From positions 162,486 to 226,485 of the forward strand of contig JANBPU010000008.1 of the NCBI GenBank assembly GCA_027575805.1: DNA of 64,000 nt. Reading direction: 5' to 3'. The translations under genes were made by a program, and so were the position numbers. The DNA is from Mycoemilia scoparia. Lineage: Eukaryota; Kickxellomycota; Kickxellomycetes; Kickxellales; Kickxellaceae. Numbering within the stretch: the stretch's first letter is position 1; every line of letters starts with the position of its first letter. The notes under the pieces were generated by a model that saw nothing but the letters and a program-made list of their open reading frames with translations, searched no databases and was not told the origin of the DNA. Of this stretch, positions 47,205 through 57,319 are shown piece after piece.

Positions 47205-47546
47205 TCACTGTTCTCCGTTTATATGCGTAGTGCAAGTATAGGTGCAATACTCATAGAGGCCATCACAGATTTCTTGAGCTGAATCGGTTTCGATTCTGAG
47301 ATGATCTACAGTAAAGATCCTGTTGAGATAGGGTCGAACAAGATCCTCAAGAACCTTGATCTTATCCTCTGGAAGCGAGGAAAATGTGAACCTGAGTATT
47401 TTAACCCGGTACCACCCATCAACATCTGGAATGTTTGCTTTCAACGTAACTATTTTTTGTGCAGAGTCGGATTCGCCATTGAAATACTTCTTGATTTTAC
47501 TGACATCATCCAGTTGGAACTTGATAGTGGCCTTTTGAGCAGACAT
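47205..47546 (-). CDS. small hypothetical protein, 113 aa
   Basis: An ATG-initiated frame that I do not recognise. The sequence is balanced and looks like a compact alpha/beta fold: MSAQKATIKFQLDDVSKIKK, then VDGWYRVKILRFTFSSLPED, then a helix-like KIKVLEDLVRPYLNRIF. It ends with an acidic, Cys-bearing segment (CDGLYEYCTYTC). There is no signal peptide or membrane segment. It lies convergent to the GDSL gene, about 310 bp from its stop. The codon use and the clean ATG favour a real gene; the family is unknown. Confidence 0.6.
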   Translation of the reverse strand: MSAQKATIKFQLDDVSKIKKYFNGESDSAQKIVTLKANIPDVDGWYRVKILRFTFSSLPEDKIKVLEDLVRPYLNRIFTVDHLRIETDSAQEICDGLYEYCTYTCTTHINGEQ

Positions 47547-48394
47547 TGTAGATGGCTAATCGAGAATATACTCCTTTTGCTTTCGAGGGTTTAGTGGTCT
47601 TTTAGAAAATTGGATAATAACCAATGAGTTTCTTGGGTGTAAATTTTTAAGCTAAAGTTTGTAAGAAAGTTTGTACAGAACACCCTATTTATATACCTTT
47701 CTTGGTAAATCTGAGGCAAAGCCATCTGTCTCCATGACAAATATACACTTACTTTGGCCCCATTATAACACAATTTTTTGCATAAAAGAAAAATTGGTTT
47801 AGATAAGGCAATAGATACATTCAAGATGTTATCAAAAATATTTTTGCGTTTAGATTTGTATTCAGAAATATTCAAAATGATACAGGAATCTCTTTTTAGT
47901 GCTACTCAATAGCCCATCCAAGAAAATGCATAAGTAAATCGGACATAACATAATTGCATTTGTATAATGTACCGATTATTCTTTTTATGCTAAAAAAGTT
48001 TAGATTTTTTATAACTACTTCAGCTATATCAAAAAAGAGCATGCATTTCATAAATGCCATAAATAGTTAAGGAGCCATTGTTAATGGATCATGTTGGAGT
48101 GTTCTATTTGAATAAATACTTTGCTTAAAGCAAAAAACAAATACCTTTTTAAACTAAATATTATAAATAATCTACCTAGTGTTACAAGCACTAATACTGC
48201 TACTACTACTACTAGCAACAATGGTAGGAGATAATATTACATGCCAACACAGTACAAAATGGACACAGGTCATATACTGGGTTGACGGAGATCAAATAGA
48301 AATACAGGCTGGAGAAATATGTTTTTGGCAGAACGCATAGGAAAACAAATCCAACTCAACTGTTACTGCTCAAGCCCTAACATACATACATATC
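47547..48394. other. spacer between the 113-aa orphan and the AASS 3' end
   Basis: About 850 bp, AT-rich. The 94-codon minus-strand frame at 47591-47875 has no recognisable content. A CTA/CTG triplet run is near 48193-48215. I see nothing else. Confidence 0.5.
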
Positions 48395-51300
48395 TTAGAT
48401 TGACCAGATACCAGTGCCAGTGGGCTTAAGGTGTGGCTTCATTGAAACGAATGCCGAGTTAAAGTGTTCCTCATTGAATGTAATGTTTTGGGTGGCAAGA
48501 ATATCAAGCATAGGCTCATATATTTCTTTCAAGGTTGGACGAATTACTCCCTTGGTCTTGATCTTGCCCTGCAAGAGAAGGTGAGTGGCAACAGCGGCAG
48601 GAATTCCTACTGTTTTGGCCATAGCTGTGCTGCCACCGCTGGAATGGGTGGATGCAGGATCACCATAGGCGACCAGAGAAGACTTATATATTTCGGTGTT
48701 GCCCTTTGGTGTCAATGCTTCAAACTCATGAACCATGCATACCATGTCGCGGTCCATGAGATTAAGAGTCAAGGATCTCTGCAGGATATGGCAGAAAGCA
48801 TCCAAGGTAGAGGGAGCCTGAATGGGCTCGTTGATGACATTGGGACCCATGATTCCAAACTCGTGGAAAGCAGCAACTATTCTTTCTACAATGGGGTGGT
48901 TGGGCTTTAAGCCTAAGCGTAGAGCGACTCCACTGCGGATCTCCGAGGTTCCAAGCAAATGCTGCATAAATTCGGTGTAGTTGGAGGAATTCTCGAAAAT
49001 TTTGTTAACAACGGGGCTGGGATCCAAAAGGCCAAGTCTACGGAAACCTTCCATCAAATCGGCATATCCCTTGAATCTCAAAGTTCCTCTGAGCATGGTA
49101 TTGAGGTGGTCGATATTTAATCCGTAGACATCAACGTAGTCCAAGCTGTTTCGATTGGCCAATCCTTCGAATGCAAATCCCTTGTATAAAGGAACGTTTG
49201 AAAAGTGCTGCTTCATCAAATTGGTGCCTTCGATCGTTTCAACTTGACCATTTAGCTTGAACTTGGCAGGATTGAGACCAGCAGTCAATACACCACGAGG
49301 AGACCAAGAGAATTTGTAACCAAGGGCATTGTTGCTGTTATCTGGAGCAACCAACCCACCACACCACGAAATGAAGGAAGTTAGCTTATGTCCCTTCTTA
49401 TGGATCTCGTCGATTACCTTCATAGCGCTGCAGTGATCAATGCCGGGATCTAGGCCGATTTCGTTTAGAATTGTGACTGACGAGTCCTTGGCACTATAGA
49501 ATAGACATGGAATAAAAATATGTTGTTAAAATGAATTCTAGATGTCAATCTTTGGTGCTTGTTGGTTTAGACTGTTGGTGTATAACATATGCAAAGCATA
49601 ATGTATAAATGTATGATGCTTCTTGATAAAATAAATATGCTTCTGTCTGCTGGTCGCCACATCACTCATCAACGTGCTATCTCGCGTTTCTCTCTCTCTC
49701 TCTCTCTCTTTCTATATATTCACCACGATTTTCGGAAATGATTCTTCTTTCTAGCATTATCTTTGACAATAATACCGATAATCTTCATGAACATTCAATA
49801 AGAGGTATCCTCGTTGAGCGCAGGAAAAGAGGGCCGCTGTCAGTCATGAATAATGAAATCAGGTAGATAGTCACAGTAATATCCACTTTACGCACGAGAC
49901 ACGTATTCATCTCCGTGTGAAATGAAATTGGGACTCCCTTTATAGCCAAGTAGGAGCACCAATGTTAAATCATTGGATCTCAACTCCTGCACCTCTCTAC
50001 CACTGTAGAGCCATGACTAAGAGCCGTTCAGATTAGGTATCCATTTCAAATGGTACCAGCCCACATATACACATGCGCGCACATACACTTTTGGTATCCA
50101 TGCAATTACTACCTGTGGCTTATCTCCTCTTTCTTGTGCACTCTTTCGAGCCCAGAGTGAAGAGAGGCGAACATTATGTGCTTTTAGAAGCCAATACGAG
50201 GCACCATTCTCAATATGTCACTGGCACAGAAGGTGCGCTGCTGGTATATACATTCAACAGCAGCATTGCCACCACAAGTAAAGTAACATGAGATGAAAGA
50301 TCACAAACACACAGACTGACAGACTGACACAATTTCCAGAGACAAATAACATGCACATGAAGTCGAAGCCAATAAATGACACGACAGAGAATGAGAGATA
50401 ACCACAATGAGTGAATATAGGCGGACCACAGAAGATATATTCAGAATCAAGAAATCATGCATACAAGTAGTTAATAACACCAACACCAGGCATAGTAATA
50501 TAAATAGTCTGTATACTTGCGATTGATCTAACGCTTTCATCTCGTCAGAAATATAGCTTGCAGTGATGACCGATTTCTGGTTACGAATCGCACTGCGGGC
50601 AATTGTAGGGTGCAGCGAAGCTGGTACCAAGCTACAAATTTACACACAAACAACATGATGTGGTCCGTTTGTGGACAAAGAAAAAGAAATAAACACCAGA
50701 CAGACAGAGAAAGAAATAGAGGCAGAAGAAGAACCATAAAGAAAAAAGAAATAGATGAGTTAATATACGCCCTTTAAATGCAAGACATAAAGACGTTCGC
50801 ACACATATTCATATGCATAGGTTGAATAAGACAGGGATAAAGATAATATGAACGTAGGAAGGTTAGTGCGAAAGCAGAAAAAGTATATAAAATATACTAT
50901 TCGCTTTCATCATTATCGAGAGAAACATATGACAAATATCATATACGTATATACACATAGATGGGACTCCGATGCTAATGATGATGGCATATAACTAGGG
51001 GAAATTACAACCTCACAACTACATCGCTTTGGGATACCAAAGCATCTAACTGTTTAGAACTCGATACATCCAAGTCGGTGATAGTCACTCTATCAAACCC
51101 TTTAGCCAAAGATTTTGCCTCTTCCAACTGGTTGCTAGCCAGCAGAATTTCAATATTGGGGAATGCATGCAAGTAGTCCAACAATGGACCGACCACTCTG
51201 CCTGAGCCGACAACCAAGACTTTCTGCCTGGAGTCTGGTGTCTTTGTGGTGATTGAGCTGTTTGTCGAAGTAGGAGATCCGGGTTCACTGACATCCTTGG

Positions 51301-52810
51301 TAACAGATGGGGGAGGTGGAAGAAGCGCCTCAAGCTTTCCAGTCAGGTGAAGGTGGGGCTCCAAAAGCGTGCCACCAAAGTCAGTGATACGTGCGTTTGT
51401 GAGCACTGGATCATCGTTGAATTTGTTGAGTGCCATAGCCTTTGCAAATGGGTATAGGGCGTTGGCAAATGTCTCACTAGCCTCGAGAGGAAGCTCAGTA
51501 GGCAAGTTGTCAATCGAATTGATCTGGATACCGCCCTTCTCCACATCCTTGTGCTGCTCTAGCTTCTTGCTCGAACCGAGGGCATTGACATAGAAGAATG
51601 GATCGCCGATGGTTGAAGCGTGGGACATGAATTCGAAGCTACCACCGATGTCACAGGTGATGTCCATCAGCGAAAGCATGCGGCTCTTGTAGCGTGGGTT
51701 GGCCTGGAACTCACGGAGGTGCTCGTTGGTCATCAAGCGAGGGAATTCGGTGCTCCAGAAGAGGCCGTTGACCAGCACGCTGGTGTAGGGAGCGATCTTG
51801 GTGATGAACTGAGACTCGTAGCGATCAGGGTGAGCACGGTACTCAGCACGGTCATAGCTGCCACCATCCTTGCGGACAAGGTAGTCGGGGGCGTTGACAA
51901 CAACGCCATAGACCTTTTTGTTGTAGTCGGCGGGGCGATCCTCAGGCTTCATATTGACGAGGGTAGCAAGCTGGTCGGGAGTCACATACTCGTGGGGAAG
52001 TTCCCTAAAAACGCTTTGGGCACCTTGTGACACATTTCCTGATCCAGTAAAGGTAAACACGAATGGGCCGAAATCATTGGGTAATCCGTGCTCCTTAATG
52101 AGCTCGCCAATTGTGTTAAGTTCCTTGCGAGCCGCAGTCAGAGTAGGGTACATGTGGGCCATGGCTACGTGGATGAAAGGAGTGTGATATCCAAGACCCA
52201 ATAGACGCTGTCCAAGGCCGTGAATACAGTCAATCATTCCAGCGTATCCAGCAAACTTGCCAAACAGCACGAGCCGCTTTTTGGACTCGGGGTCAACAAG
52301 GAGCTCGTAGTCCAAAAGTCGGATGTTTTTCTCCAGGACAGCCTTGAGCGTGGGCATGTTGTAGTCTTGGCCCTTGTGGGTGTGGGAAAACACTACGAAT
52401 GTCTTGTTGGGGATTAGTTGTTCAATTGGAACTTCCTTAATACCGAGAATGACGTCGGCGGCGCTTAGATCTTCGGAGATGATGGCTCCAGCCTTAGCAT
52501 AGGCCTCATCGGGAACTATGCGCTTTGTCGACGGCTGGACGATGACCTTGGTTCCAGTCTCCTTGATGAGCTGGGCGACATGCTGGGGCAAAAGTGGAAC
52601 ACGACGCTCCCAGCGATTCTTGTTTTCCCGCCTGATCCCAATGGCTTGGAGACCAGGTTTACCGGCAACGGCGGCGGCGGCGGCAGCAGCAGTGGTGGTG
52701 GTGGCAAAAGTACGGAGTGGTGAAGTGGTCGACTGTCCAAGGATCGTGGATGACAGACGACTGGCAGTTGAAGAGAGGGCAGAGCTGATTTGGTTAGCAG
52801 AAACACTCAT
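48395..52810 (-). CDS. AASS: bifunctional lysine-ketoglutarate reductase/saccharopine dehydrogenase (AASS-like), 3 exons, 1002 aa
   Basis: Exons are 52810-51012, 50631-50521 and 49493-48395. The frame is kept at both junctions: intron 1 is GT-AG (380 bp) and intron 2 appears GC-AG (1027 bp). The N-terminus (about 1-52) is Ser/Thr/Ala/Arg-rich with LRTFATT, a likely mitochondrial presequence. It contains a poly-Ala run encoded by GCC repeats. The LKR half starts at about residue 56 with GIRRENKNRWERRVPLLPQH. It includes SHTHKGQDYNMP, LFGKFAGYAGMIDCIHGLG and the glycine-rich GSGNVSQGAQSVFRELPHEY. A Pro/Ser linker precedes the SDH half at 530, with Rossmann motif VLVVGSGRVVGPLLDYL. That half continues VVVSLVPASLHPTIA, then VTASYISDEMKAL, LNEIGLDPGIDH and SFISWCGGLVAPD. 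LKR condenses lysine with 2-oxoglutarate to saccharopine; SDH splits it to glutamate and 2-aminoadipate semialdehyde. The fused order is that of animals and plants, whereas yeast uses separate LYS1 and LYS9. Confidence 0.92.
49494..50520 (-). other. GC-AG intron of the AASS-like gene (1027 bp)
   Basis: On the coding strand, exon 2 ends GATCAATC and is followed by GCAAGTATAC. Exon 3 begins after CTATAG with TGCCAAGGACTCG. Only the GC donor, giving codon TC+T, keeps the frame and the family spacing between DEMKAL and LNEIGLDPG. The GTATAC four bases further on would shift the frame. The intron includes a TC run near 49690-49710. Confidence 0.75.
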
Positions 52811-55430
52811 GTTGAGATAGAGATTCAGGCTTGAAATGGGCTAAGATGTTTAAACTTGACAATTAAAGGCAGGGCTATGTGCTTGATAGAGTGAGCAATT
52901 GATAGAGAGAGAGTAGAGCAAAGAAAGAAAGAGAGGCGGTGACTTGGATGTATGAGATCACGGGTTGTTAAAATGTAGTTGTGGGTGTATACAGTCGAGT
53001 TGCTACGGATGGTCTGTGTACCAACGGCAGAGAGTCAGAGTTAAATCGAAGAAGAGTCACGGGACTTTGCTATCGAGAGACAATGGAGCTATTGGAGTAC
53101 AGATTCGTCCTGTGTGGAAACGTGAATGGTTTGTTGTAAACTATGAAGAGAGCTGGTATTACTGCGGGAGTGTGGTTTATCAACAGTGATAATAGGTAAC
53201 GAATGAATTTAACAAATAGTCGTGGCTGATCTGTCAAATAGAATGCGAACAGGCTTAAGGAGTTCTCTAAGGAAAGGGGGGCTGGGATGGTCCCTATTTA
53301 TATACAATTGGTGGATGTTGAGAAAGCATTGTATGGATAGAACCAATCCTTTAAATGTGGCTATTTTTCTGTGTAGACGCATAATGGTGTACACACACAT
53401 AAACACTGCCTCTGTTTGCTTGCCACAGTGAGCCATCAAGGAGTGGACATCAGTGCTGGCGTTTCTCTGGCAGCGTTGTTTATGGTCGATTAAAATGATT
53501 AAAGCACCGAGATAAACGAGACAAGGAGCGGTGTTGGCGTGCCAGTGGCGGGAGCTCGCTCGCAGGCTGGTAGGAGGCTTGTGTCCATAATAAGCAGTGA
53601 ACAGCATAGTATGACTAGGCAGAGATTTACACTATCGTGGGAACCTTTGCATAAATAAGCAACAACGCACATCAGCACACATTATATTGCAGAGAGTATT
53701 GCTTGTGCTGGCCTTGCCTTTGATGTGAAAGATGTATAGAAAGCCCAACTTTTACTTGTTACCACATCTCGGGGCAAAGCAAGCAAGCTGATCATAGAGC
53801 CCCATTATGCTTGTGCTAGGAGTATTCCCCATACATTTACCAGCTCTAAAACGGAGAAAACGAAAGATGTGAAGGTAAAACACACCCTTGTATTCCATTT
53901 CTGAGGCAATCTTTTCTGATGACCAAAAATCGCATCTTTAATCTAGTTTACTACTAGCTAGTAATTTATAGCAACGGCCATCGCACGCCGGGTATCACTG
54001 TATTAGAAGGAGCGTGAGTGGGCTGTACTGGGCCTCTACGAAAGACGTACAGCTGTGGTCCGTCCCTTTTGCCCCAAAGCATCACGCAATATTGGCAACT
54101 GCTGTAGCCCATTCTTACGTTGAACGATTGTACACACTACGCCCACGCATACGCAAATTAGTCGTTCTATAAACGGATAATTGCCAGCCAACTATGCAGA
54201 GTGCTTCTGATCTCTGGCCATAATGTTACATATACGGAAGCACAAATACTGCCAATCACATGCTGGCTCCATACATACTGCACAAACGGCCATTACAATT
54301 CCATAGCGGGAAGATGTGAGCTATCATTAAAGGCCCTAATACAGGCCTATGCCCAGCATTAAGCAGACACTATCATTAACACAGATCTCTGTATACATAT
54401 GTATGTATGTATGTACGTACGTACACTGGTATCGTTTTTCATTTGCACTATCGGGCACATTTCAGATCTTGGCTCTACATAACTAGAGGAGCGCTTTACA
54501 ACGTTATATCAGTAGTGGCACCCCATCACCGTTGAACATATATGGTTAAATATAGATATAGGAGAGAATCAGCTGGCCGTACATCGATGTCCCAACAAAA
54601 ACAATCCCTTTTAATGTATGTATAGAAGGTCTAACAAGGATACCAAGAGCATAAACCGCGCATCATATCACTTCGGATCTAAAGCAATGGGCATCTGACT
54701 ACGGCTGGGCCAGCTTTGTCGTGTGCGTGTGGATGCGCAACAGCAAAGCCCACCATTTCTCTCTTGCTGCAACTAGAAGCACAGGCGCTGATGATAACTC
54801 AGGATAGCTCCATCTTTTTCAAGCCATGGTGCTGTGGCCGCTATTTTTGGGATGTGTGTGCATTTAGAGTTATATTAGAATTCAAATATTAACACGTAGG
54901 CTCTTATATATACGGTGGCCTGAAAGCTATGACACGCGTATATCAGTCAGCAGCGCCAAGTAAAAATGATGCAAAAAACAAAATGAGTTGCTACGATTTG
55001 TCAAAGAAATGTATGGATTATTGATGATAAATTAGATGTATACAGGATTAGCCGCCTTTTGATATGCCTTTTCTAGTGGAATAGTGGAGATGTTGGTGGT
55101 ATGGCAACTGGGTCTCGGAATTCGTATGCGATGGAAAATATCGGATGCATTGCCTAGATTCCTTTGGGCAGAGCGAACAGAGGAGTGCATATGTGCATGC
55201 ATGTGTAAGGAAATATGGAGTTGTTTGGTGATAGTCATGGATGTGGGCGAGAATGCTTCAAAAATGCCGATAAAGCTTGACCCTCCGCCGCCATACTCCA
55301 CACATACAGGCCTTCGCCAGTGCTTCCTAAAGCAGGTCTAGCAAAATAACTAGTCTCTATGCATATATGCAATGCAGCATTACTCGTCAAGGCTGTAGGT
55401 CCTCAGAGTGGTCTGTGGTTATAAGCGACC
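52811..55430. other. intergenic spacer
   Basis: About 2.6 kb upstream of the AASS-like gene and downstream of the hydrolase gene. The frames at 53209-53607 (-) and 52965-53189 (+) are unsupported. A GTAT/GTAC tetranucleotide run lies at about 54398-54424. No MITE copy was found here. Confidence 0.55.
54398..54424. repeat. (GTAT)n-(GTAC)n microsatellite
   Basis: ATGTATGTATGTATG passes into TACGTACGTAC, a compound tetranucleotide repeat whose second part is self-complementary. Confidence 0.85.
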
Positions 55431-57319
55431 TTAAGGACTACCCTCTTCGCCCTTCTCCTGGTCCAGGTCCAGTATGATCCCCCGAATGTCTTCAAGCAAG
55501 GATTGAGTCAGAGGCGCCTTTGGTGACAGCAGGGCTACGGTAGGATCAATTCTCCGCAAGTTCGCATACACCTTCATATTTACGTCTGGGACATCCCAGT
55601 TACACAGTGATCTGAAAAATCGATGACTTGATAGGAAGGGAAATGTTGCGTCTTTTCGGCCATGAATGAACAAAGCTCGCTTGGCCATTTTGCTTATGTC
55701 GAGCACAAAATTCCGCCGCTTTAGCGAGTCGAGGATAACCTGCGGCGACCAGGCCTCGGCCTTTGCCCGGGAATCGAATAAGTACGATGTCATTGCCAAT
55801 CCACTTAGGCATCTCTCATCCTCGTACCTTTTCTGGAACATGAGATCAAACACTCCAGAAATAAGTATCAGCCCCAAAACCGGCCGCGGTGGGTTCCGCA
55901 GCGATGTACACCAAATCTTTAGCATTCTGTCAGCTTCCGGGCTAGACAGAATGGGTATGGTGCTACGACCCATCTGCTTGCATGCTTGTGCATACTGGCT
56001 GCCCAGAGCACATCCCAGATTATACAACGAACAGAGATGTGCACCTGCCCCTGCTCCCAAAAGATACACCTGGTCCGCGTCTCCTCCGGCTGGTGGGATC
56101 TGGCTATGCACCCAGTCCACAACTAGTTGCAAGTCCCTCAGGGTCTCAACCAGAGAAAACTAAATTAAATAGAATATTAATATGTAATTAGTAAATTGGG
56201 ACTGGTACAACAGCACAAGCATCGATGAAAAGAAATTCACTCTAAATTCCCTTCGATCAACCCATTAATCGTTTCAATGGTCTTTTGATAAATCCAAAAA
56301 AGAACAGAGTCGTAATCACTTGCCTTCCCCTTGGTACCCAATCGTGGAAGAATAACAAAATACCCATCGTTGCACAGGTTCTGAGCCATTGGCCAATATA
56401 ATCGTGTATGATCTAAAAAGCAATCTTCAAATTTCAATAAGACAAGTCCACCTTGTTTAGGCCTTTATATAAATGTGTGTTGGGCTCTTTATCAAAAGGG
56501 AGCAATCCTGTGCCCTCATATGTTCCTGAAGATTTGGCCCATAAGCCATACATTTTTGGGGAGCATTGGAGAGATTGTTATAGTGTACTCCTAGAAGAGA
56601 CTCTAACATATATCCACATGAGTTTTGAATTACTTACTTGTTCCTGACCATTGGTATCCTGGACATATGACAATGACGGGGCACGTACTCTTAACTGTAG
56701 CAGTGCTACTTTGCCCAATGCTTCCACCACTGCCCGTGCTGCTTTCGCTGGAAAGTGACGGGCTTTCTCCATTGTTGATATAGGCAGATGCGACTGGAAC
56801 ATACATATCCAGTCGGTGTCTTGACGATGGCCCATATCGAATATCATTAACCATCGTGTCTGGTTGCTTTATTCGCCGTAATATTTTAGAAGCCATATAT
56901 GAAAATATGATCGGTAAAGTTGGCCCACCATACCCATCTCTAACTGCAACCATCAATGCTAAAGCTCTTTTATATACTTTGATCGGATTGAATGGAAGCT
57001 TGTGTATACCCTTATTTTTAACATTTATATCTAAAAAATAAATGCATGTTTAATATCATTTTTGAGATTGGATAAATAAATTATAATAGTATTTTATGAT
57101 GAGGTTTTGGTTTACCTTTTCTCCATGAGTATAGCCATACCACAATATAGGCCAGCCCTATAAATAAACAATATATGGATGAATGGGTTGTGATTCATCC
57201 AAAGCCAACCTCTTGGTGCAAAATTTACAAAGAGATACTTTTATTTCCTTACCAACTAGTGGGAGTGTTATCGGAAAGAATAGCACCGCGGCAATAGCCA
57301 CAGCCGCTGATACAAACAT
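55431..57319 (-). CDS. membrane-anchored alpha/beta hydrolase (ICMEL/BD-FAE-like), probable pseudoenzyme, 5 exons, about 459 aa
   Basis: Exons are 57319-57253, 57157-57116, 57030-56638, 56412-56241 and 56136-55431. The first three junctions are clean GT-AG. The start is the first ATG after an in-frame TAA. Residues 1-36 form one or two membrane segments (SAAVAIAAVLFFPI, LAYIVVWLYSW). The fold is recognisable: DIRYGPSSRHRLDMYVPV, PVIVICPGYQWSGT, YWPMAQNLCNDGYFVILPRL, DADQVYLLGAGAGAHL, LGLILISGVFDL and ALFIHGRKDATFP. The nucleophile elbow, normally GxSAGAH, reads GAGAGAH, so Gly254 replaces Ser. The expected catalytic His (KTHTD-like) reads LRRIDP. Only Asp387 remains. It may be a pseudoenzyme or non-catalytic scaffold. 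The last junction is uncertain: the acceptor TTTAG at 56160 looks better but breaks frame, so I used CTGAG at 56137. Intron 3 contains a family-B repeat. Confidence 0.75.
56471..56605. mobile_element. family-B short dispersed repeat inside an intron
   Basis: Blocks TATCAAAAGGGAGCAATCC, CATATGTTCCTGAAG, CCCATAAGCCATACATTTTT and GGAGCATTGG match the family-B order. The copy lies wholly within intron 3 (56413-56637) of the alpha/beta hydrolase gene. That intron is 225 bp; the other introns of the gene are 85-104 bp, so the excess is about the size of the repeat. Confidence 0.7.

Noticed and set aside
53209..53607. 132-codon minus-strand frame.
   Set aside because: No domain and no promoter signal. 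It lies in the upstream region of the AASS-like gene.
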